Below are positions 16,118-25,200 of a stretch of 53,285 bases of DNA, piece after piece. The notes beneath the pieces are model-generated. The model was not told the origin of the DNA, did not search any database, and saw only the letters and a list, made by a program, of their open reading frames with translations. Source of the stretch: Sphaerotilus sp. Its GTDB lineage: Bacteria > Pseudomonadota > Gammaproteobacteria > Burkholderiales > Burkholderiaceae_C. The DNA is taken from the NCBI RefSeq assembly GCF_013299175.1, contig NZ_JAAFKF010000013.1:1-53285 (forward strand), in the 5' to 3' direction. A program made the position numbers and the translations under genes. Each line of letters starts with the position of its first letter. Within the stretch, counting starts at the first letter, position 1.

Positions 16118-18001
16118 ATGAACAACACCCTCCGACTCACCGTCAGCCAAGCCCTGGTGCGCTACTTGGCCGCGCTGCGCGTGGAAGTCACCCATGTGGA
16201 CGGCTCCACCGAAGTCCTGCCCTACGTGGGCGGCGCCTTCGCCATCTTCGGCCACGGCAACGTGACCGGCCTGGGCGAATCGCTGCACCAGGTGCGCGAC
16301 CAGTTGCCCACCTACCGCGCCCACAACGAGCAGGGCATGGCCAACGCCGCCATTGCCTACGCCAAGGCGAATTTCCGCCAGCGCATCATGGCCGTCACCT
16401 CCAGCATCGGCCCCGGCGCCACCAACATGGTGACCGCGGCGGCGCTGGCGCATGTCGGGCGGCTGCCGGTGCTGCTGCTGCCGGGCGACGTGTTCGTCAC
16501 AAGGCTGCCGGACCCGGTGCTGCAGCAGGTCGAAGACTTCGAGCAGGGCGATGTCAGCGCCAACGACTGCTTCCGCCCCGTGACGCGCTACTTCGACCGC
16601 ATCACGCGCCCCGAACAGTTGCTGGTGGCGCTGCCACGGGCGATCCAGGTGCTGACCGACCCGGCGCAGTGCGGGCCGGTGTGTCTGGCGCTGCCGCAGG
16701 ACGTGCAGACCTTCGCGTTCGACTGGCCGGTGGAGTTCTTCGAGCCGGCGGTGATCCGCTTCCGCCGCCCGCCTGCCGAACAGCGCGAGCTGGACGAGGC
16801 CGTGGCGCTGCTGAAAACGGCGAAGAAGCCGATGCTGGTGGCCGGCGGCGGCGTGCTCTACAGCCAAGCCTGGGCGGCGCTGCGCGATTTCGCCGACGCG
16901 CACGGCATTCCCGTCGTCGAGTCGCAGGCCGGCAAGGGCAGCCTCGCCTGGGACCACCCGCTCAACCTCGGCGCGATCGGCGTCACCGGCTCGCCGGCGG
17001 CCAACGCGGCGGCGGCCGAGTGCGACGTGGTGTTCGCCGTCGGCACCCGGCTGCAGGACTTCACCACCGGCTCGCACTCGCTGTTCGCACACGCCAAGCT
17101 GCTGAGCCTGAACGTGCAGCCCTTCGACGCCGGCAAGAAGCGCGGGCAAGCCTTGGTCGCCGACGCACGCGCAGGGCTGGCGCAGTTGTCGGCCGCGCTG
17201 GGCGACTGGACGGCCGACGCCGACTGGACCGCGACCAGCCGCACACGCGCCGCCGCGTGGGTCGCCCGCGTGACCGAGCTGACGCTGAACGTGCCGACCG
17301 ACACGCGGCCGTATGACGCCGAGGTGATCGGCGCGGTGCGCGAATCGGCGGCGGATGTCGGGCTGGACAGCGGCACGAAGGATCTGGTGGTCTGCGCCGC
17401 CGGCACGCTGCCCGCGGAGCTGCACAAGCTCTGGCGCAGCGGCCTGCCCGGCAACTACCACATGGACTACGCCTTCTCGACCATGGGCTACGAGGTCGCC
17501 GGTGGCCTGGGTGCCAAGCTGGCCCGCCCCGAGCGCGAGGTGTTCGTGATCGTCGGCGATGGCTCCTACATGATGCTCAACGCCGAACTCGCCACCTCGG
17601 TGATGCTCGGCCGGAAGATCATCGTCGTCCTCCTCGACAACCGCGGCTACGGCTGCATCGAGCGGCTGCAGGTCAACTCCGGCGGTGCGAGCTTCAACAA
17701 CATGCTCGACGACTGCATCCCGGAAGGCGGCCAGCCGTCGGCGATCGACTTCGCGATGCACGGCCGCTCGATGGGCGCGGACGCGGTGCATGTGCAGGAT
17801 GTCGCCGAGCTGCGCCGCGAGCTGGCCCGCGCCCGCGCCGCAACGAAATCGCAGGTGCTCGTCATCGACACGACGCACCACCGGACGACGAACGACGGCG
17901 GAACATGGTGGGAAGTCGCGCTGCCCGAGGTGTCGCCGCGCCCCGAGGCGATGGCCGCGCAAGCCCGCTACGTCGAAGCCAAGAAGAAACAATTTCATTG
18001 A
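16118..18001 (+). CDS. iolD: 3D-(3,5/4)-trihydroxycyclohexane-1,2-dione hydrolase
   Basis: A 627-residue thiamine-diphosphate enzyme that opens the inositol ring: trihydroxycyclohexanedione to 5-deoxy-glucuronate. The N-terminal domain has the ThDP-contacting Glu region and RAHNEQGMANAAIAYAK. The middle domain holds VAGGGVLYSQAW. The C-terminal cofactor motif is GDGSYMMLNAELATS (about residues 480-495). The start at 16118 is chosen because the frame upstream only shadows the end of iolC. It precedes iolE by 32 bases. The length is normal for IolD (about 620-640). Confidence 0.96.
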   Translation: MNNTLRLTVSQALVRYLAALRVEVTHVDGSTEVLPYVGGAFAIFGHGNVTGLGESLHQVRDQLPTYRAHNEQGMANAAIAYAKANFRQRIMAVTSSIGPGATNMVTAAALAHVGRLPVLLLPGDVFVTRLPDPVLQQVEDFEQGDVSANDCFRPVTRYFDRITRPEQLLVALPRAIQVLTDPAQCGPVCLALPQDVQTFAFDWPVEFFEPAVIRFRRPPAEQRELDEAVALLKTAKKPMLVAGGGVLYSQAWAALRDFADAHGIPVVESQAGKGSLAWDHPLNLGAIGVTGSPAANAAAAECDVVFAVGTRLQDFTTGSHSLFAHAKLLSLNVQPFDAGKKRGQALVADARAGLAQLSAALGDWTADADWTATSRTRAAAWVARVTELTLNVPTDTRPYDAEVIGAVRESAADVGLDSGTKDLVVCAAGTLPAELHKLWRSGLPGNYHMDYAFSTMGYEVAGGLGAKLARPEREVFVIVGDGSYMMLNAELATSVMLGRKIIVVLLDNRGYGCIERLQVNSGGASFNNMLDDCIPEGGQPSAIDFAMHGRSMGADAVHVQDVAELRRELARARAATKSQVLVIDTTHHRTTNDGGTWWEVALPEVSPRPEAMAAQARYVEAKKKQFH

Positions 18002-18033
18002 ACCCGACTGAACCCGACCCACTGGAACCGCAC

Positions 18034-18939
18034 ATGACCTGGAACGTCCGCATCGGCATCAACCCCATCTCCTGGATGAACGATGACCTGCCCGCCCTCG
18101 GCGGCGAAACCCCGCTCGAAACCGCCCTGTCCGAAGGCGCCGAGATCGGCTACGAAGGCTTCGAACTCGGCAACAAGTTCCCCAAGGACGGCCCCGGCCT
18201 GAAGGCCAAGCTCGACGAGTTCGGTGTGGCCTGCGTCTCGGGCTGGTACTCGGGTTTCCTGGCCGAAGACACGGTGGAGGCCGAGATCGACCGCTGCGTG
18301 GCGCACATGGCCAAGCTGCAGTTCAACGGCGCCAACGTCGTCGTCTACGGCGAGTGCGCCGGCACCGTGCAAGGGCAGATCGACACGCCCGTCAGCAAGC
18401 GCCCGACCTTCCGCGACGCAGCCGCATGGCAAGCCTACGCCGAGCGCCTGAACGCCTTCGGCCAGCACCTGCTCGACACCTACGGCATCCGGCTCGCCTA
18501 CCACCACCACATGGGCGCCTACGTCGAGTCGCCCGCCGACATCGACCAGCTCATGGCGCTGACCGACCCGGCCAAGGTCTTCCTGCTCTACGACACCGGC
18601 CACGCCTACTTCGGCGGCGCCACCGACCCGCTCGTGCCGCTGAAAAAGCACCTGGCACGGGTCGTGCATGTGCATTGCAAGGATGTGCGCCCCGCCGTCA
18701 TCGCGCAAGCGCGCAACGACAGTTGGAGCTTTCTCAACGGCGTCATCAACGGCACCTTCACCGTGCCCGGCGACGGCGTGATCGACTACGACGCGGTGCT
18801 GACGACGCTGAAGGATGCCGGCTACGAGGGCTGGCTGGTCGTCGAGGCCGAGCAAGACCCCGCCGTGGCCCCGAGCTACGCCTATGCCAAGAAGGGCCAC
18901 GACACGCTGCGGGCCATCGTCAACCGACTGGGAAGCTGA
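18034..18939 (+). CDS. iolE: Inosose (2-keto-myo-inositol) dehydratase
   Basis: A 301-residue AP-endonuclease-2-type TIM barrel. It begins NVRIGINPISWMNDD and carries the metal-site stretches EIGYEGFELGN, LAYHHHMGAYVES, LLYDTGHAYFGG and VVHVHCKDVR, giving the Glu/Asp/His ligand set of IolE. It dehydrates 2-keto-myo-inositol to the diketone used by IolD. Rhizobial MocC belongs to the same family. The start at 18034 gives the normal N-terminus; the longer frame overlaps the iolD end. It is followed three bases later by iolB. Confidence 0.96.
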   Translation: MTWNVRIGINPISWMNDDLPALGGETPLETALSEGAEIGYEGFELGNKFPKDGPGLKAKLDEFGVACVSGWYSGFLAEDTVEAEIDRCVAHMAKLQFNGANVVVYGECAGTVQGQIDTPVSKRPTFRDAAAWQAYAERLNAFGQHLLDTYGIRLAYHHHMGAYVESPADIDQLMALTDPAKVFLLYDTGHAYFGGATDPLVPLKKHLARVVHVHCKDVRPAVIAQARNDSWSFLNGVINGTFTVPGDGVIDYDAVLTTLKDAGYEGWLVVEAEQDPAVAPSYAYAKKGHDTLRAIVNRLGS

Positions 18940-18942
18940 ACC

Positions 18943-19737
18943 ATGAGCCTGCTCGTCAAGGCCGCCTCCGGGCGAGAAATCTGCGAAATCACACCCGAGC
19001 GGGCAGGCTGGACGCACGTCGGTTTCCGCGCCCTGCGGCTGACAGCAGGCGACCACGAAACACTCGACACCGGCACGCGCGAGCTGTGTCTGGTCGTGCT
19101 CACCGGCACCGTTGAAGTGCGGGTCGGCGACACCGTGTTCGCGGGGCTGGGTTCGCGCGACAGCGTGTTCGCCGAGCAGTCGCCGGATGCGCTGTACGTG
19201 CCCGGTGGTCAGTCCTTGACCGTCACGGCCACGCGGGACGCCGAGGTCGCGCTCTGCAGTGCGCCGAGCAAGGGCGGCCACGCCGTGCGGCGCATCGACG
19301 GCGCCGGCATGCGCCGCAGCGTGCGCGGAAAAGGCTCCAACACGCGCTATGTGTGCGACATCCTGCCCCAGGACGATCCGGGCGCTGACCACTTGCTGGT
19401 GGTCGAGGTGATCACCCCTGCCGGCCACTCCAGCAGCTATCCGCCGCACAAGCACGACCGCGATGTGCCGCCGGAAGAAACTCTGCTCGAAGAAACTTAT
19501 TACCACCGATTGAACCCGCCGCAGGGATTCGCATTTCAGCGCGTCTATACCGACGACCGCAGTATTGACGAAGCCTGCGCCGTGGAAAACCACGATGTCG
19601 TGATGGTTCCTCGCGGGTATCACCCCTGCGTGGCGCCGCACGGCTACGACCTGTACTACCTGAATGTCATGGCAGGTCCGGGCCGGCTCTGGCACTTCAA
19701 GAACGATCCAGCCCACGAGTGGATGGTGGCGCTGTAA
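18943..19737 (+). CDS. iolB: 5-deoxy-glucuronate isomerase
   Basis: A 264-residue two-cupin protein (KduI/IolB family). The C-terminal cupin carries the metal-binding pattern SYPPHKHDRD near residues 165-174, then E-E-T-Y-Y-H-R and the late His in VPRGYHPC. It isomerises 5-deoxy-glucuronate to 2-deoxy-5-keto-gluconate, the substrate of the IolC kinase half. It is the last gene of the iolC-D-E-B run. No convincing terminator follows; a weak CCTAGG-TTTTCG-CCT region at 19765 has no U-run. Confidence 0.95.
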   Translation: MSLLVKAASGREICEITPERAGWTHVGFRALRLTAGDHETLDTGTRELCLVVLTGTVEVRVGDTVFAGLGSRDSVFAEQSPDALYVPGGQSLTVTATRDAEVALCSAPSKGGHAVRRIDGAGMRRSVRGKGSNTRYVCDILPQDDPGADHLLVVEVITPAGHSSSYPPHKHDRDVPPEETLLEETYYHRLNPPQGFAFQRVYTDDRSIDEACAVENHDVVMVPRGYHPCVAPHGYDLYYLNVMAGPGRLWHFKNDPAHEWMVAL

Positions 19738-20083
19738 CGTCGCGTAATTGCGACAAGGATGTTCCCTAGGTTTTCGCCTAAATCAGGGTACGGTAAAAAC
19801 GCAAACGTTTACGGCGCTACTGTGAACGCGTGTTCTGGCATAAATTCACAGCGGAGAAACCCGCCGTAACCGGTCTGTTGTCTGAACGCGCTGCACTGGC
19901 TCCCTACCACGGTGCAGCACACAATCCAGACACCGAGCGAATGTTGCAGCGGCGCGACACGCTGGTTTACCAAGGGTCATCCTCAGGTAAATTGGAATGG
20001 AATAGTCGCTACTGTTCATCACCCAAGCATCACCCAAGGTCGAACATTCGGCCATCTTCCCGCAACGAAAGAGGAGTCTGACC
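19738..20083 (+). promoter_or_regulatory. Intergenic leader of the porin gene with LacI-type operator
   Basis: This 346-base gap holds no convincing gene; an 83-codon frame at 19830 looks random. At 19800-19813, CGCAAACGTTTACG is a near-perfect palindrome centred on CG, the hallmark of LacI/GalR-family operators. A possible weak promoter is TTTACC (19966-19971), 16 bases, then TAAATT (19988-19993). A good ribosome-binding site, GAGGAG, lies just before the porin ATG. At 19762-19771, TTCCCTAGGT is the exact reverse complement of ACCTAGGGAA found in the iolC promoter region (14062-14071). Confidence 0.5.
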
Positions 20084-20971
20084 ATGATCCGCAAATCCCA
20101 ACTGGCCCTGGCCATCGCCGCCCTGATCTCCGCTCCGGCTTTCGCCGCTGTCGGCTTCGACGCCAACGTCGAAATGGACACCACGTACCAGAACAACAAG
20201 CGTGGCGCCAGCCAAGGCGGCCGCGTTGAACTGAACGCTTTCTCCAAGGCCGACAAGGGCGGCGGTTTCGTCGCTGGCCGCGCCAGCTACATGGCCGGCA
20301 AGGGCGGCACCGTCGGTGTGGACGACATGTGGGTCCAGATCGGCAACTCGGCTGGCGACATCAAGCTGGGCCGCTTCGAAGCGGCTGACCTGTTCCCCAC
20401 GGGCAAGGACACCATCGCTGAAGACGGCGGCGCTCCGTCGGGCTACCGCACCAACGCCTTCCGCGGCCGTACCAGCGACGCACACGCTGCGCTGACCCTG
20501 AACGCCGGTGGTGGCGTCGGCTTCGAGCTGGGCCTGATGGCGGCTGTCAAGAACGTCGGCATCCGCCCGGTCGTCAGCTTCGGCATGGACGGCTTCAACG
20601 CCAAGGTCGGCTTCGAAAGCGGCAAGAACGCTGCTGGCTCCACCGTCAACGGCGCTGGCATCACCGTCGGCACCACGATGGCCGGCACGGGCCTGAACCT
20701 GAGCTACGGCTCGGGCAAGACCACGGCTGCTGCCGCTGGTTCCGTTGGTGTCAAGGGTTCCAGCCTGGGCCTGAACGCCACGATGGGCGCTGCTGGCGTC
20801 GGCTACATCATGGACAAGACTGGCTCGGCCAAGGAAAACATTTTCTACGCTGCCTACAGCCTGCCGCTGTTCGACACGGGCGCCACCATCACCCCGGCCG
20901 CTTCCTACAGCAAGGCCGACAACGAAACGAAGCGCATCGGTCTGCGCGTTCGCGTCAACTACGCTTTCTGA
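20084..20971 (+). CDS. Outer-membrane beta-barrel porin
   Basis: A 295-residue protein. It has a clear Sec signal peptide (MIRKSQLALAIAALISAPAFA), then alternating amphipathic strands rich in Gly, Ala and Asn, and a C-terminal Phe (VRVNYAF) needed for BAM-dependent insertion. It is short for a trimeric porin (usually 330-400). Strands such as DMWVQIGNSAGDIKLGRFEA resemble betaproteobacterial general porins. Codon use is strongly biased toward a few GC-ending codons, and a strong GAGGAG precedes the ATG, suggesting high expression. Lying between iolB and an inositol dehydrogenase, with a LacI-type operator upstream, it may serve sugar or cyclitol entry (inference). Confidence 0.82.
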   Translation: MIRKSQLALAIAALISAPAFAAVGFDANVEMDTTYQNNKRGASQGGRVELNAFSKADKGGGFVAGRASYMAGKGGTVGVDDMWVQIGNSAGDIKLGRFEAADLFPTGKDTIAEDGGAPSGYRTNAFRGRTSDAHAALTLNAGGGVGFELGLMAAVKNVGIRPVVSFGMDGFNAKVGFESGKNAAGSTVNGAGITVGTTMAGTGLNLSYGSGKTTAAAAGSVGVKGSSLGLNATMGAAGVGYIMDKTGSAKENIFYAAYSLPLFDTGATITPAASYSKADNETKRIGLRVRVNYAF

Positions 20972-21036
20972 TCCCGGCTGCCCTTGCGGCAGTGGCATCA
21001 AAAGTTTCGGGGTCCACGGTTCTAGTGGTCCTGAGG

Positions 21037-21066
21037 GGGTGGCATAGAGTGCTGCCACCCTTTCTT
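21037..21066 (+). terminator. First of two tandem terminators after the porin gene
   Basis: GGGTGGCA (21037-21044) pairs perfectly with TGCCACCC (21053-21060), with an eight-base loop, followed by TTTCTT. It ends one base before the second hairpin. Confidence 0.75.
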
Positions 21067-21098
21067 GGTGAGCGCCCGATGGGTGCTCACCTTTTTTT
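21067..21098 (+). terminator. Second tandem terminator after the porin gene
   Basis: GGTGAGC (21067-21073) pairs with GCTCACC (21085-21091), followed directly by seven T bases (21092-21098). Two consecutive terminators are consistent with a very highly transcribed porin gene. The T-run touches an in-frame ATG at 21099 of the next gene, which argues that this is not its true start. Confidence 0.88.
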
Positions 21099-21122
21099 AT
21101 GCCTGAACGAACCATCCCGTCC

Positions 21123-22184
21123 ATGTCGCCCACACCTTCCACGCTGAACGTCGCGCTGATCGGGTTCGGCTATGTCGGCCAGACCTTCCACGCCCCGCTG
21201 ATCGACAGCGTGGACGGGCTGTCGCTCGCGCTGGTCGCCTCCAGTGACGCTGGCAAGGTCCACGCCCGCTTGCCACAAGTGCGCGTCACCAGCGACTACC
21301 TGGCCGCCGCCACCGACCCCGCCATCGACCTCGTCGTCATCGCCACCCCCAACGACAGCCATTACCCGCTGGCCTGCGCCGCCCTGCTGGCCGGCAAGCA
21401 TGTGGTGATCGACAAGCCCTTCACGGTATCGATGGACGAAGCACGCGATCTGGTGGAACTGGCCGAGGTGCGTGGGCGCCTGCTGTCGGTGTTCCACAAC
21501 CGGCGCTGGGATGGGGATTTCCTCGGCGCACAGGCAGCCTTGCGCGGTGGCGGGCTGGGGGATGTCCGCGAGATGGTGTCCCGGTTCGACCGCTTTGCCC
21601 CGCAGCCACGCGACCGCTGGCGCGAGCGTCCGGGGCCGGGATCGGGACTGTGGTTCGACCTGGGACCGCATGTGGTCGATCAGGCGCTGTGCCTGTTCGG
21701 GTCGCCGCAGACGGTGATGGCGGACATGGCGGGCTTGCGCGACGGAGCCGAGGGCGTGGTGGACTGGGCGCAGGTGGTGCTCGGCTACGCGTCCGCAGGC
21801 GTGCAGCGCCGTGTCACCTTGCATGTGACGCGGCTGGCGGCCTGGCACTCGCCGCGCTTCGAGCTGCATGGCACGGCCGGAAGCTGGCTCTCCAACGGCC
21901 TGGACACGCAGGAAGACCAGCTCAAGGCCGGCATGGTCCCCGGCGCACCCGGCTGGGGAGAGGATGCCCGCCCGGCGCTGCAGGTGGTCGGTGCAGCCGA
22001 TCCGACGCCGGTACCGCGACCACGGGGCGACTACCGCCAGTACTACCTGGGCATCCGCGACGCGCTGCACGGCGTGGGTCCGAACCCGGTGCCGGCCGCC
22101 GAGGCGCTGCAGGTCATGGCGGTGATGGAGTGCGCGATGCGCAGTGCCGCCGAAGGCCGCACGCTGCGCTTCACCCCCGCCTGA
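21123..22184 (+). CDS. YdgJ/IolW-like scyllo-inositol 2-dehydrogenase (Gfo/Idh family)
   Basis: A 353-residue Gfo/Idh/MocA dehydrogenase. It resembles E. coli YdgJ and Bacillus IolW closely in remembered motifs: ALIGFGYVGQTFHAPLI, VIATPNDSHYPLA, HVVIDKPFTVS (catalytic Lys in D-K-P), LLSVFHNRRWDGDFL and the substrate-site stretch GPGSGLWFDLGPHVVDQAL. These enzymes reduce scyllo-inosose with NADPH or oxidise scyllo-inositol, joining scyllo- and myo-inositol pools. The ATG at 21123 is preferred over 21099, which abuts the porin terminator. It is convergent with the minus-strand agl operon (22-base gap). Confidence 0.88.
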   Translation: MSPTPSTLNVALIGFGYVGQTFHAPLIDSVDGLSLALVASSDAGKVHARLPQVRVTSDYLAAATDPAIDLVVIATPNDSHYPLACAALLAGKHVVIDKPFTVSMDEARDLVELAEVRGRLLSVFHNRRWDGDFLGAQAALRGGGLGDVREMVSRFDRFAPQPRDRWRERPGPGSGLWFDLGPHVVDQALCLFGSPQTVMADMAGLRDGAEGVVDWAQVVLGYASAGVQRRVTLHVTRLAAWHSPRFELHGTAGSWLSNGLDTQEDQLKAGMVPGAPGWGEDARPALQVVGAADPTPVPRPRGDYRQYYLGIRDALHGVGPNPVPAAEALQVMAVMECAMRSAAEGRTLRFTPA

Positions 22185-22206
22185 ACCTGAACCTGCGTGG
22201 GCCGGC

Positions 22207-25200
22207 TCAGGCCACCTCGACCGGCTCCGGTGTCATCAGGAAGGCCAGCGCCGCCATCACGCACTGCGCCACCGCGTGCGGCGCGCTGGCGTAGAACGCG
22301 GTCCAGGCCGTGCCGCGGTGCTCGTTGTAGTCCGGCGCGGGTTCGTCCGCCGCGCGCACCGGCAGCGACTGCTCCCAACCCAGCCGCACCGCCACGCCCA
22401 CCAGCACGTCCATCACCAGCAGCCCCTCGCTCTGCAACTGCGGATTGGCACGGCAGATGTCGGAGACAGCCACCAGCGCCTCGATCGTGAGTTGGCGGTA
22501 TTCGGGGGCCGGGATCTTGTTGAGCAGATCCTCCACCTGCAGCGCAAAACCACGCTCCGATGGCGTCATGTCGGCCCGTGCCACGCGGCTGTCCACGCGG
22601 TTGCGGCTGTCGAGCTGGTCCCCGATCACCAGGCCGGGGAAATGCCGCAGCACCTGCCAGACGCGGGTATAGAAGTCCTCGGGCAGGCGGGTGATGACAC
22701 CCTGCACTTCGCGCCACGCCAGCCAGCCCTCCAGGTTCTGGTCGAGCACCGGGTCAGCACCGGCGGGAAAATGCACCGTTGCCAGCCCGGCGGCACTGCC
22801 ACTGCCGTTGCGGGTGATGCGGCCATGCAGCGACTGCAGGCGCAGCAGGTTGCGGTTCATGTCCTGCTCGTGGGCAATGACCTCGCGCAGGCGGGTCAGG
22901 ATCGCGTGCGGACTCAGGCTCAGCAGGAAGTCGAACGCTTCGGCCTGTGTCAGCTCGTGTTCGCGGGCCAGCCAGCCGGTGATGAGCAGGATCAGGTACC
23001 AGGCGCGCAAGGTCAGCGTTCCCTTGAACAGCGCCGCGTCCGTCTTGATCAGCACGCCCAGCAGCAGCACGATCTCCTGCAGCAGCACCCGCGCCCGTGG
23101 GTCGTCCCCACCGTAGCGGCGGATGCGCGCGTGGATCTCGGCGCTGCCCATCAGGCGGCTGATCACCGCGCCCTCGCCATAGGCCCGCCCCACCGCCACA
23201 CGCTTTTGCCGCACGACGATCTGCGCCACCGCCTCTTCGAGCGCATCGTCGTGCAGATCGAGCACCCCGGCGGCGCGGCGGATCAGCCCCCACTTGCGAC
23301 CCCGGCAAGCGCGGGCGTAGAAGTCCAGCACCATCTGGCCGACCGAGCCGCCGCGGTGCGTGCCCCAGTGCGTGCCGCCACGGCGCACCAGCAACCCGAG
23401 GATCTCGATCTGCTCGTAGGGGTTGCGGCTGCGGTCGAGCCGCTGCAGCAGCCGCTGGGCGTCGGCTTCGTGCTCCAGTGCCGCGGCGCGGGCGGGGGTC
23501 AGCGGCCGGGTCGCGCCCTCCTCCCACTGCAGATCCGGTGGCATCCGGGTGTCGGCGATGGCCGGCAGCTCCGCCGTTTCCACCCAAGGCACCGCACCGA
23601 GCCAGTCCATGCGCGTGGTGCGGGCCTGTGGCAGCAGCGTCTCCAGCGGCCCGACCTCCACGCCCGTGGTGTCGTCCCGGCCCAGCGCCTGCAGGAAGTT
23701 CAGCAGCACCTCGGCGCTGTTCGCCCCCAGCATCGCCTCGCCGATCAGCAGCAGCAGCAGCGGCTGGCCTTGCTGGTCGCGTACCTGCCAGTGGCGGCGC
23801 AGCATGGCGATTTCCGCGCGGATCTCGGCCACCAGCAGCCGGTTGTCCAGCGTCAGATAAAACCCCTGGCGGCTGTAGAACGCCGGAAGGAAGACGATCG
23901 TCTGCTCCGCGCCACCTGCGCTGGGCAGCGTGAAGACCTGGCTGGTGACAAGGCTGTCAAGCCGCTCGATCGGTCGGCCCGTCAACCCCAGCCGGTCCAC
24001 CCGCCCCAGCTCGGCCAGCGCCAGCGCCAGATCGTCGGCATAGCGCACCTGCAGCGGCAGCACCAGCTCGGGCGTCTCGCTGGCGATGCCATGCGAGGCC
24101 AGCCGCGCCTGCACCAGCAGATCGGCGCTGACGATGGCGACCTGCACGCGCACCTGTTCACGCGCCGCCTCGATCATGGCCTTGGACGCTGCATCACTCG
24201 GCCCGCGCCCCCGCGGCAACAGCGCCCGCGCCGACACAAAGCCATCCTGCACCAGCACGCCCACCAGATACAGGCTCTGCGCCCAGACCAGCGGCACGTT
24301 GTCGTTGGGTGCGCGGCGCTGGCTGTGGGGTTGCAGCCGCTCGGCCTCGACCAGCTCGGCGGGCACGAAATACAGCTCCGGCAGCAAGCGCACGCCGTCC
24401 TGCTCCACCATCAGCGCCTCCAGCCGGGTGCGGTAGTCGCGCGCGGCCACCGTGTCACCGCGCAAGGCCGCGTCCAGCAGCAGATAGCAGAAGAACAGCG
24501 GCCACTCGGACTCGATGTGCGCGAACTGCTCCAGCTCGCCCGGCTCGTAGTGCAGGCGGCTGTGGTCCTCGGTCACGGTCTGGTGGCCGTCGCGCAGGAA
24601 GCGCTTGCAGCCATAGCGGCCTTGCAGCTTGGTAACGATCTCGCTGCGGGTGCGCTCGACCAGCGTGGCGTCACCCACCGCGAAGGCTGGGAAGCCGATG
24701 ATGGACAGCAGTGCCGCATCGGTCTCCTTGGACTCGGATTCGCGTGGCAGCAGGCTCTCCAGCGTGTGGCGGGCCTGCGCGATGGCGTCGGCAGGGACGT
24801 GGATGCGCGGGCTGTCGGCGCCGGGCAGGAGCTGCGCGCCGTTGACCACCTCCAGCGCCGCCTTGGCCATGCCGACCGAGCTGGCGTTGAGTTCGGCCTG
24901 GCCGTCGTTGCGCTTGTGGCCACGCTCCCAGATGCCGTAGTCGGGCGTGCGCCAGGCGTGGGCGAGGTACCAGACCAGGTTCTGCACGAAGTTCAGCTCG
25001 TCCCGGTCGCGCACGATCGACAGCCCGCCCGCGCTCATCTGCCCGAGCATCAGCAGGAAGATCGCGGTCGCGTCGATCTGCAGATGGCCCCACGCGGTGT
25101 CGCCGACCACCGGTTCGCCGGTCTGGGTCGAGTACTTGGCGTGCAGGGCGTCGTGCGGGTGCTGGGTGTGCTTGAACCGCTCGACCTTGTGCGACTGGCG

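Noticed and set aside
14089-16140. A 683-codon minus-strand frame over iolC
   Set aside because: Antisense to the clearly homologous IolC-IolJ fusion; composition is that of a shadow.
19830-20081. An 83-codon frame before the porin gene
   Set aside because: No ribosome-binding site, low-complexity-free but unrecognisable sequence, and it overlaps the probable promoter and leader of the porin gene.
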